33,438 bases of DNA, from contig JABHAX010000175.1 in the NCBI GenBank assembly GCA_018674095.1, positions 1-33,438 on the forward strand, in the 5' to 3' direction. Position 1 is the first letter of the stretch, and every line of letters starts with the position of its first letter. Below, piece by piece: positions 16,828 to 24,898 of the stretch. The translations under genes and the position numbers were made by a program. The notes under the pieces are model-generated. The model was not told the DNA's origin. It saw only the letters and a list, made by a program, of their open reading frames with translations, and ran no database searches. The stretch comes from Fidelibacterota bacterium (GTDB lineage Bacteria > Fidelibacterota > Marinisomatia > Marinisomatales > UBA1611).

Positions 16828-19417
16828 AGAAACGGTAGCACAAACACCAGTCATGAAGCAATTTCTTGCTATAAAAGCGCAATATGAAGACACATTGGTT
16901 TTGTTCCGAATGGGTGATTTTTACGAAACATTTTTGGAAGATGCTGAAATAACATCCAAAATTCTTGGAATCGTTCTCACCAAACGGGCCAATGGAAAAG
17001 CATCGGAAGTTGCCCTGGCAGGATTTCCGTACCACTCCTTAGATAATTATCTTCCTAAGCTTGTGAAAGCTGGACATCGTGTCGCTATTTGTGAACAAGT
17101 TGAAGATCCAAAATTAGCTAAGGGGATTGTGAAGCGGGAAGTTATCGAAGTAGTAACACCAGGGACATTAACCAGTGACCAAGCTTTAAGTAAAAAGTCA
17201 AACCGGTATATTGGCGCAATCTCATTTGATAAACAAATGGCAGGATTTGCATTTTTAGATCCATCTACTGGAGAATTTTATTTGGGTGAAAGCCCTATTG
17301 AATCACTTAAAGAATATTTATTAAAATTTTCGCCAAGTGAAATTATATTGGGCGAAAATATTGTTTATTCCACATCTGATTGGTATAGAGAGTTCAGACC
17401 TTTTATTACTCAAATTGAAGACTGGATATTTGATTACGATTCTTCATACAGATTATTGACCCAACATTTTAATCTTAAATCATTAAAAGGATTTGGTTGT
17501 GATGATATGAAATTGGGACTCACAACCGGTGGCGCACTGATTCATCATATTAAAAATAATTTGAGTTTGTCTTTGAATCACCTTTCAAAAATATCTCCGA
17601 TTTTAAATGATGGTTTTATGGGATTAGATGGATTTACGATTCGAAATTTAGAAGTATTCCAAAGTTTATCCACCCAAGGAACCCATGGGACATTAGTGGA
17701 TTGTCTTGACCAAACACAAACGGCAGGTGGTGGACGACTTCTTCGGCGATGGCTCCATTATCCCCTGACAAATCCGAAACAAATCAATGATAGATTGGAT
17801 GTGGTGGATGCTTTTTCTAAAAATAGTCGAATTTTAAAATCAATCCGAGACGTCTTAAGTAAAACGGCAGATTTAGAACGGATTCTTGGAAAGGTAAATC
17901 AAGGAAAAGCATCTCCGAGAGATGGTGTCGGAATTGCACTTACCTTAAAGAAAATTCCGGAATGGCAAAAAGAACTAAAGTCTGTTGATGATCCCAATTT
18001 GCATTCTCTCGCAGAATCATTTGTAGATACTCAATCAATTATTGAAAGAATTTTATCTACAATTAACGAAGATGCACCCGTCTTGTTAAAAATGGGAAAC
18101 GTTATTTGTACTGGCGTAGATCCGGATTTAGATGAGTTAAGAGTGTTAATGAATTCAGGAAAAGATTGGATTCAGAAATTTCAAGAATCCTTGCGAGAAG
18201 AGTTGGGGATTCCAAAATTGAAAGTTGGGTTTAACCGTGTTTTTGGATATTTTATTGAAATAACTAAGATGCATCAGGAGAAGGTTCCAGAGTCTTTTAT
18301 TCGAAAACAAACTTTAGTGAATTCTGAACGTTATATCACTGAAGAATTAAAGGAATATGAAGATAAGGTTCTGAATGCGGAAGAGAAAATATTAAATATA
18401 GAATCTCAATTATTTTCTGAAATTTGTCAATTTTTACTGTCTCAAATTTCAGAAATCCATACGAATGCTAAGGCAATTAATCGGATGGACCTGTTATCAG
18501 GATTCGCCGCTACAGCCATAAACCAAATTTATGTTCGTCCCCGATTAACAAACAATCCAGAATGTAAAATCGTTGCTGGGCGACATCCAGTGGTTGAACA
18601 ATTACTTCCATCCACCGAAAAATTTATTCCCAATGATTTATCCATCCATTCAAATAAAAATCAAATCCAGCTGATAACTGGGCCCAATATGGCTGGAAAA
18701 TCCACCTATTTGCGTCAAATTGGACTTATTACACTCATGGCTCAGATTGGGAGTTTTGTTCCTGCTAAGTCTGCCACAATTGGAATTGTGGACCGATTAT
18801 TTACCCGTGTTGGTGCCAGTGATAATCTTGCCGGTGGAGAAAGTACATTCTTGGTAGAAATGAATGAAGCTGCCAATATTTTAAATAATGCCACAGATTC
18901 AAGTTTGATTTTATTGGACGAAATTGGACGAGGAACAGCAACTTACGACGGATTATCTTTGGCCTGGGCCATTACAGAATATCTTCATGAAACGGAGGGT
19001 GTAAGAGCTCGAACTTTATTTGCAACCCATTATCACGAATTAACAGATTTAGACTCCATTTTGGACCGCGTTGAAAACCATCATGTGGAAGTGAAAGAGT
19101 TCGGGGATAAAATAGTTTTCTTAAGATCTATTGCAAAAGGTCCCGGTGACAAAAGTTATGGTATTCATGTTGCTCAAATGGCCGGACTCCCAAAATCGGT
19201 GATTCATCGTGCTACAGAAATTTTGAACCATCATATCCAACAATCCGCTGAAAAAGGGGGAACTTCTGTACCGCCTGAACCGTCAAATCAAATGACGCTA
19301 TTCCAAGAGCAAGAATTCAAATTGCGGAAAATATTAAATGAATTGGATGTGAATTCCATGACACCTTTGGAAGCACTTAAAACATTAGATGAAATTAAAA
19401 AAGAATATGGATTGTAG
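16811..19417 (+). CDS. mutS: DNA mismatch repair protein MutS
   Basis: 'TPVMKQFLAIKAQYEDTLVLFRMGDFYETF' mismatch-recognition motif and 'TGPNMAGKSTYLRQIGLITLMAQIGSFVPA' Walker A. The actual start may be the second ATG at 16820. Confidence 0.98.
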   Translation: MRFMTKETVAQTPVMKQFLAIKAQYEDTLVLFRMGDFYETFLEDAEITSKILGIVLTKRANGKASEVALAGFPYHSLDNYLPKLVKAGHRVAICEQVEDPKLAKGIVKREVIEVVTPGTLTSDQALSKKSNRYIGAISFDKQMAGFAFLDPSTGEFYLGESPIESLKEYLLKFSPSEIILGENIVYSTSDWYREFRPFITQIEDWIFDYDSSYRLLTQHFNLKSLKGFGCDDMKLGLTTGGALIHHIKNNLSLSLNHLSKISPILNDGFMGLDGFTIRNLEVFQSLSTQGTHGTLVDCLDQTQTAGGGRLLRRWLHYPLTNPKQINDRLDVVDAFSKNSRILKSIRDVLSKTADLERILGKVNQGKASPRDGVGIALTLKKIPEWQKELKSVDDPNLHSLAESFVDTQSIIERILSTINEDAPVLLKMGNVICTGVDPDLDELRVLMNSGKDWIQKFQESLREELGIPKLKVGFNRVFGYFIEITKMHQEKVPESFIRKQTLVNSERYITEELKEYEDKVLNAEEKILNIESQLFSEICQFLLSQISEIHTNAKAINRMDLLSGFAATAINQIYVRPRLTNNPECKIVAGRHPVVEQLLPSTEKFIPNDLSIHSNKNQIQLITGPNMAGKSTYLRQIGLITLMAQIGSFVPAKSATIGIVDRLFTRVGASDNLAGGESTFLVEMNEAANILNNATDSSLILLDEIGRGTATYDGLSLAWAITEYLHETEGVRARTLFATHYHELTDLDSILDRVENHHVEVKEFGDKIVFLRSIAKGPGDKSYGIHVAQMAGLPKSVIHRATEILNHHIQQSAEKGGTSVPPEPSNQMTLFQEQEFKLRKILNELDVNSMTPLEALKTLDEIKKEYGL

Positions 19418-19475
19418 AAAACATTTAAGTAAAAGCCACAAAGTCTCGAAGACACAAAATGAGTATCGAAAGTTC

Positions 19476-20531
19476 ATGTCTTCGTTGTGGACTTTTCCTT
19501 TTTTACTTATTTTTTTTATGAGTTTGGGTTTTTCAAATGGTTATTGGGTGAATTACGGCTGGGAGATATTTGAACATGTTACAGATGCCAGAACCGCAGC
19601 TTTGGGCAATGCCACAACGGCATATCAGTTTGGTGGAAATTCTTCATCTCTAATGAATCCTATATTCTCAACACAAGGATCTCAAGAAATTACCCTAGCA
19701 CACCAATCCCGTTTTGCTGGACTGCTGAATAATGATTTAGCTAGTTTCCAAATACAGAGAAGCGGGAAACCGATTCAAATTAATTTATTGTACGAAGGAA
19801 TTGGCCAAATTCCTGATACACGGAATATGTTATTGGATTGGGGAAATGATGGCCAATTCGGTACCAACGATCCGGGAGAAGGGAATGGAATTCTTGATGA
19901 AGGTGAACGATTAGATGCGGACCAAATCCGGTTTTTTAGTCAGCACCAAATAGGGATTCATGCCGCTTTCAATCATTCTTTTCGACAAATGCCATTGGGC
20001 ATAGGCATAAAAGTTTTATCTTATATTTTAGACGACCATTATGCTTTAGGTGTTGGAGTTGATTTTGGACTCATGAAGAAAATTAAAGAAACGAATATTG
20101 GAATTGTCATTCGAAATCTGCCAGCTTCGGGACTCATTTGGAATAATGGCACTGTAGAAGGTACTACGCCATCAATTTCTGTTGGTGTCCACCAACCGTT
20201 GGAATTGAAAAAGATTCCAGTCAAACTTCATTCCATGTTCAATTTGGATATTTCTACATCAAATCGCAATTTGGATTCTCAATTAGGGTTTGCTTCTTTT
20301 TCCGTGGATGGCTCTTTCGGAATAGAGGGTATCTATAAAGATAAATTATTTGTCCGTGTTGGTCGAAATTCAGTGAATAATTCCACTGGCGGATTAGGAA
20401 TGAAATGGGATGGCTTTGGAGTGGATTACGCATTTTTGGCTCCCAATTTAGGTAGTGGGTTTGGGAATCACCATTTGATCTCACTGAATGTTACGTTGGA
20501 TTGGGTGAAATCTAAATTGAATGAAAAATAA
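19476..20531 (+). CDS. PorV/PorQ-like outer membrane beta-barrel protein (start trimmed from 19389)
   Basis: Signal peptide 'MSSLWTFPFLLIFFMSLGFSNG' then 'TDARTAALGNATTAYQFGGNSSSLMNPIFST', typical of PorV/PorQ family N-termini. Confidence 0.75.
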   Translation: MSSLWTFPFLLIFFMSLGFSNGYWVNYGWEIFEHVTDARTAALGNATTAYQFGGNSSSLMNPIFSTQGSQEITLAHQSRFAGLLNNDLASFQIQRSGKPIQINLLYEGIGQIPDTRNMLLDWGNDGQFGTNDPGEGNGILDEGERLDADQIRFFSQHQIGIHAAFNHSFRQMPLGIGIKVLSYILDDHYALGVGVDFGLMKKIKETNIGIVIRNLPASGLIWNNGTVEGTTPSISVGVHQPLELKKIPVKLHSMFNLDISTSNRNLDSQLGFASFSVDGSFGIEGIYKDKLFVRVGRNSVNNSTGGLGMKWDGFGVDYAFLAPNLGSGFGNHHLISLNVTLDWVKSKLNEK

Positions 20532-20557
20532 AATTAATGCACAATTAGAACCATATT

Positions 20558-20848
20558 ATGAGTAAAAATATAATTACTTACAACACAGCAGATGGCAATG
20601 CATCCGTCTCGCTGTTTGCAAAAGATATTCGCGTACCCCAGACAAGATTGTCTCAAATGATTAAAGGAAAAAGACAAATCACAGCAGATACGGCTTTGCG
20701 ATTAAGTTCATATTTTGGGAATTCTACACGTTTTTGGCTTGGCTTGCAGGATGATTATGATATTGAAGAAGTAACAAAAAAACATAAAGATATCTTCAAT
20801 GAAATTAGGAGTGTAAGAAATAATAAAATTGAAGCAGAATTGGCCTGA
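20558..20848 (+). CDS. HigA-like XRE antitoxin C-terminal region with a RhuM-like N-terminus; orphan, possibly degraded
   Basis: 'AKDIRVPQTRLSQMIKGKRQITADTALRLSSYFGNSTRFWLGLQDDYDIEE' matches HigA; residues 1-22 'MSKNIITYNTADGNASVSLFAKD' resemble RhuM N-termini instead of the HigA 'HPGE' start. Confidence 0.7.
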   Translation: MSKNIITYNTADGNASVSLFAKDIRVPQTRLSQMIKGKRQITADTALRLSSYFGNSTRFWLGLQDDYDIEEVTKKHKDIFNEIRSVRNNKIEAELA

Positions 20849-20901
20849 ATTAAACCTATTGACTTATTAATTCATAAAAAATTGGAATATTTGGTCCTAA
20901 T

Positions 20902-20924
20902 CCTAACTTTTACTCGCCAGTTTA
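20902..20924. repeat. Copy 1 of a diverged 23-bp direct repeat (cctaacttttactcgccagttta)
   Basis: 20/23 identical to 21033-21055; both preceded by a similar atat(t/a)tggtc segment. Confidence 0.65.
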
Positions 20925-21032
20925 CAGCCAGCCTCTCCGGTATGCATTTTGACTTTTTAAAAAGGTTACAATTCCTCATTTTTATTAAATTTAACTACCA
21001 CTGTTTTAGCATATATGGTCAAAATCTAACCA

Positions 21033-21055
21033 CCTAATTTTTACTCACCAGTTTG
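21033..21055. repeat. Copy 2 of the 23-bp direct repeat (cctaatttttactcaccagtttg)
   Basis: 20/23 identical to 20902-20924; start-to-start offset 131 bp. Confidence 0.65.
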
Positions 21056-21156
21056 TTAAGCAAGCTAATATTGTTATTCAAAATCAACACTTCACAATCC
21101 TTGGAAAAGATTGACAAAATTTCGTAATTTTATTGGCTTTACCCCTAAATAAAATT

Positions 21157-22017
21157 ATGATTAAAAGTATGACAGGATTTGGTCGTGGCTCAGCGGGCCA
21201 TGGCACCGATAAAATCGACGTAGAAATACGGACGGTTAATTCACGTTTTTTAGAATTGAAGATTCGAGGATTCAATATGGATCCAGCATTGGACCAAAAA
21301 GTTCGAACCCTCGTTGAATCATCTCTTTACCGTGGAACTGTCCAAGTTCGAATTGAATTAAAATCAAGTCGTGAAACTCAGAAAATGAGTTTTAATAAAG
21401 AGCGTTATGAAATACTTAGTGATGTATTAAAAAAGATTCATGTAGAATATGGAAAACGTTTGAGTTTAGGCGATATTATAACGACAAATGATCTTCTCAT
21501 GATGGATGAACCGGAAGAATTAAAACCAGACACAGTTATAAAAGCGTTGGAATTTGCTCTGAATCAAGTCAATGAAATGCGCGAAAAAGAAGGTCAACAA
21601 ATTCAAGACGATATTTTAAGTCGGATTAATAAACTTAAATCGACCATTCAAGATGTGGGTGAAATTTCAAGTCGATACAGTTCAGAGCGCCAAACGCAAA
21701 TGAGAGAAAAAGTTTCTGAATTATTGAAGGGTGAAGAAATCGATGAAACTCGCCTAATTCAGGAAGTTGCTTTTTTAGCAGAACGTGCAGATGTAACCGA
21801 AGAAATTGTTAGATGTAAAAGCCATTTTACTCAATTATCATCCTATTTAAACCAAGGAGAACCTGTCGGTAAACGAATCAATTTTTTGATTCAGGAAATC
21901 GGTCGCGAAGTGAATACCATTGGATCAAAAAGTCCCCAAACTGATGTAACCAATCATGTTATTGAAATGAAAGGTGAATTAGAAAAAATCAGGGAACAGG
22001 TTCAAAATATTTTATAA
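21157..22017 (+). CDS. yicC: YicC family endoribonuclease
   Basis: 'MIKSMTGFGRG', 'TVNSRFLELKIR', and C-terminal 'REVNTIGSKSPQTDVTNHVIEMKGELEKIREQVQNIL'; start trimmed from 21133. Confidence 0.95.
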   Translation: MIKSMTGFGRGSAGHGTDKIDVEIRTVNSRFLELKIRGFNMDPALDQKVRTLVESSLYRGTVQVRIELKSSRETQKMSFNKERYEILSDVLKKIHVEYGKRLSLGDIITTNDLLMMDEPEELKPDTVIKALEFALNQVNEMREKEGQQIQDDILSRINKLKSTIQDVGEISSRYSSERQTQMREKVSELLKGEEIDETRLIQEVAFLAERADVTEEIVRCKSHFTQLSSYLNQGEPVGKRINFLIQEIGREVNTIGSKSPQTDVTNHVIEMKGELEKIREQVQNIL

Positions 22018-22592
22018 TGAAAAATTTAATTACCATTTCAGCCCCATCAGGATCCGGAAAAACAACCTTGTGTAAAGCATTACAAAAAGTGATGACTGAT
22101 ATTGAATGGTCAACATCTTACACTACAAGATCACAAAGAAATATTGAACTTGATGGTGTGGATTACAATTTTATTTCACATGATGAATTTGAAGATTTAA
22201 TTGTTTCTCAGAACTTGGCAGAATGGGAGAATGTCCATGGATTTTATTATGGTACGCCTAAGTCAACTCTCGAAAATGCGATTGAATATGACAAAACAAT
22301 TTTATTGGAAATGGATGTAAAGGGTGCAATTCGTATTAATGAATTATATCCTGAGAACTCCTTTTCAATTTTTATCATTCCCCCAAGTATTCAACATTTA
22401 CGGGAAAGATTAAAAAATCGGGGAAGCGATTCAGATAAACGAATCGAAATCCGATTGCAAAGGTTCCAACAAGAAATGGGGTATCAAGAAAGGTTTGACC
22501 ATGTGATGATTAATGAAGATCTAAATGTGGCAACACAAGAATTAATTAATGTAGTTAATGAACTAAAAGTAGGAGTACTAAATGGGTCTTAA
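22017..22592 (+). CDS. gmk: Guanylate kinase
   Basis: 'ISAPSGSGKTTLCKAL', 'STSYTTRSQRNIELDGVDYNFIS', 'EWENVHGFYYGTPKSTLE'. Confidence 0.96.
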   Translation: MKNLITISAPSGSGKTTLCKALQKVMTDIEWSTSYTTRSQRNIELDGVDYNFISHDEFEDLIVSQNLAEWENVHGFYYGTPKSTLENAIEYDKTILLEMDVKGAIRINELYPENSFSIFIIPPSIQHLRERLKNRGSDSDKRIEIRLQRFQQEMGYQERFDHVMINEDLNVATQELINVVNELKVGVLNGS

Positions 22593-22857
22593 AACCATAC
22601 CTTTTCGCGAAGTTGAAGATCGCGCAAAAAACATGTATGAAGCTGTAGCAGCAATGTCTGGTCAAGCTCGTACTGAGTTAGAAGAACGAATCTTAAGTAA
22701 AGCCATTCAAGACCATCAGCAAGAAGATTTAGATGTTTTTGATGAGGTCGATGAAATCACGCCAGAAACCTATGTAGAGAAAGAAAAAGTTACCACTATT
22801 GCGATTAATAAATTTCTTGATGGGGAAGTGACTTGGAGAAAAACCAAACCCGTATAA
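22582..22857 (+). CDS. rpoZ: Probable RNA polymerase omega subunit
   Basis: 91 aa directly after gmk; 'DRAKNMYEAVAAMSGQARTELEERI' is omega-like. Call partly from position. Confidence 0.65.
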   Translation: MGLKTIPFREVEDRAKNMYEAVAAMSGQARTELEERILSKAIQDHQQEDLDVFDEVDEITPETYVEKEKVTTIAINKFLDGEVTWRKTKPV

Positions 22858-22866
22858 TTTAGTATT

Positions 22867-23544
22867 ATGAAAGATACAATTCATAAATATTTCAAACAAC
22901 AGCAACTGTTGTATGGGAATGAATTATATTTTTCAATTAACCCTGAACAGTCGTCTGAGTCAATTCTCAAGAATGACAGAATAAATACCCAGCAGGAGTT
23001 GGATACATTTAATGAATCCATCTGTTTGTGTATGGAGTGTCCCTTAGGGAAAACTCGGACAAATTTTGTTTTTGGTGTGGGTGACCCAAATGCTGAATTA
23101 CTTTTGGTGGGTGAAGCGCCAGGAGAACCGGAAGACCTTAGTGGTGAACCTATCGTTGGGGGAGCCGGAAAAATGCTGGACAAAATCCTGATAGCTATTG
23201 GTAAAAAAAGGGGAGACGGTGTATATATTGCCAATGTAATAAAATGTCGACCTCCAAATAATCGCGATCCGCTTCCTTCGGAAGTTGATAAATGTGAACC
23301 ATATTTACTTGAACAGATTTCAAAAATTCGCCCTAAATTGATTGTAGCATTAGGGCGCGTTGCTGGAAAAACTTTGTTAAAATTGGATGTCCCACTACAA
23401 GAAATGAGAGAGAAAACACACGATTATAATGGGACACCCTTAAGAGTCACATATCATCCTGCAGCTCTTTTGCGAAATTCTAATTTTAAAAAACCTTGTT
23501 GGAAGGATTTTCAATGGATTCAAGGTTTTTTAGGTAACGCTTAA
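22867..23544 (+). CDS. Family 4 (Fe-S) uracil-DNA glycosylase
   Basis: 'GEAPGEPEDLSGEPIVGGAGKMLDKIL', 'NVIKCRPPNNRDP', 'TYHPAALLRN'; Fe-S cysteines CMEC...KC...PC. Confidence 0.93.
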   Translation: MKDTIHKYFKQQQLLYGNELYFSINPEQSSESILKNDRINTQQELDTFNESICLCMECPLGKTRTNFVFGVGDPNAELLLVGEAPGEPEDLSGEPIVGGAGKMLDKILIAIGKKRGDGVYIANVIKCRPPNNRDPLPSEVDKCEPYLLEQISKIRPKLIVALGRVAGKTLLKLDVPLQEMREKTHDYNGTPLRVTYHPAALLRNSNFKKPCWKDFQWIQGFLGNA

Positions 23545-23548
23545 TATT

Positions 23549-24898
23549 ATGACTGAAAATAACCATCAGATTCTCAATGTTCAACCTCACTCCGATGAAG
23601 CTGAAGTTGCAGTACTCGGTTCTATGCTTTCATCAAAAGATGCTGTTAGTCAAACAATTCAGTGGTTGACACCTGACCATTTTTACAAAAGTGGAAATGG
23701 AAAGATTTACTCCGCAATGCTTAATTTATTCGACAAAGGTGAACCGATTGATACCGTATCCGTTATTGATCTATTAAAAAAGAATAAAGACCTAGAAGCA
23801 GTTGGCGGTACCTATTTTATAACAGGATTAGTTGAGTCAGTTCCAACAGCTGCTCATGCAGAACGTTATTCAAAAATTGTTCTGGAAAAAGCATTATTGC
23901 GGAACTTAATTAATCTGTCTCACGATATTGCCAAGGAAGCATACGACGATAGTCAAGATGTGGCTGACATCCTTGATTCAGTAGAACAATCAATTTTCAG
24001 AATTACTCATAATCGATTAAAAGGCGGTTTCATTCACATTGATCCGATTTTGGTGGATGCTTTTGAGAAATTAGAGAAAATCAGTTCAAATAAAGGGTCG
24101 GTTATTGGTGTTCCTTCAGGGCTTTTGGATTTAGATGATATTACATCAGGATTTCAAGAGGGTGATCTAATTATTATCGCAGGTCGCCCTGGAATGGGTA
24201 AAACTGCTTTAGCATTATCTATGCTAAGAAATGCTTCTTTAGAAGGCGGCGTTGGCGTTGGAATGTTTAGTCTTGAAATGGCAAATCACCAATTAGCTAT
24301 GAGATTACTCTGTGCAGAAGCGCGAGTTGATAGCCATTTTGTTAGAACAGGAAATTTGCCAAAAACTCATTGGAAAAATTTAAGTATCGCAGTTGGTTCA
24401 TTGGCAGAAGCGCCTATTTATTTAGATGATACGCCGGCATTAACTGTATTGGAATTACGAGCGAAAGCGCGTCGATTAAAAGCCGAACATAATATTGGCA
24501 TGATTGTGGTGGATTATCTCCAACTTATGACTGGACCAAAAGGAGTAGAAAGTCGTCAACAGGAAATTTCTGTTATTTCCCGATCATTGAAGGCTTTGGC
24601 AAAAGAATTAAGTATCCCGGTAGTTGCATTGTCGCAGTTATCTCGAGCCGTTGAACAACGAGCAGATAAACAGCCACAATTATCGGACCTTCGAGAAAGT
24701 GGTGCCATCGAACAAGATGCAGACGTTGTTATATTTTTATTCCGTCCATGGGTTTATAGCCAAGAAGATGAAGATGAAGGAAAGGCAAAGATTATAATTG
24801 CCAAGCAGCGGAACGGTCCTACGGGCGTTGTGGAGGCTTCTTTCATAAGTAAATATGCTCGGTTTGAGAATTTATCTCAAGCTGAAACACCCTTTTAA
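23549..24898 (+). CDS. dnaB: Replicative DNA helicase DnaB
   Basis: 'EAEVAVLGSMLSSKDAV', 'IIAGRPGMGKTALALSML', 'VVDYLQLMTG', 'ALSQLSRAVEQRADKQPQLSDLRESGAIEQDADVVIFLFR'. Confidence 0.98.
   Translation: MTENNHQILNVQPHSDEAEVAVLGSMLSSKDAVSQTIQWLTPDHFYKSGNGKIYSAMLNLFDKGEPIDTVSVIDLLKKNKDLEAVGGTYFITGLVESVPTAAHAERYSKIVLEKALLRNLINLSHDIAKEAYDDSQDVADILDSVEQSIFRITHNRLKGGFIHIDPILVDAFEKLEKISSNKGSVIGVPSGLLDLDDITSGFQEGDLIIIAGRPGMGKTALALSMLRNASLEGGVGVGMFSLEMANHQLAMRLLCAEARVDSHFVRTGNLPKTHWKNLSIAVGSLAEAPIYLDDTPALTVLELRAKARRLKAEHNIGMIVVDYLQLMTGPKGVESRQQEISVISRSLKALAKELSIPVVALSQLSRAVEQRADKQPQLSDLRESGAIEQDADVVIFLFRPWVYSQEDEDEGKAKIIIAKQRNGPTGVVEASFISKYARFENLSQAETPF

Noticed and set aside
20558-20848. Complete HigBA toxin-antitoxin module
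   Set aside because: No HigB-like ORF directly upstream or downstream; only the antitoxin-like gene, with an abnormal N-terminus, is present.
22881-23234. 117-aa minus-strand ORF opposite udg4
   Set aside because: Antisense to conserved UDG motifs; no recognisable domain.
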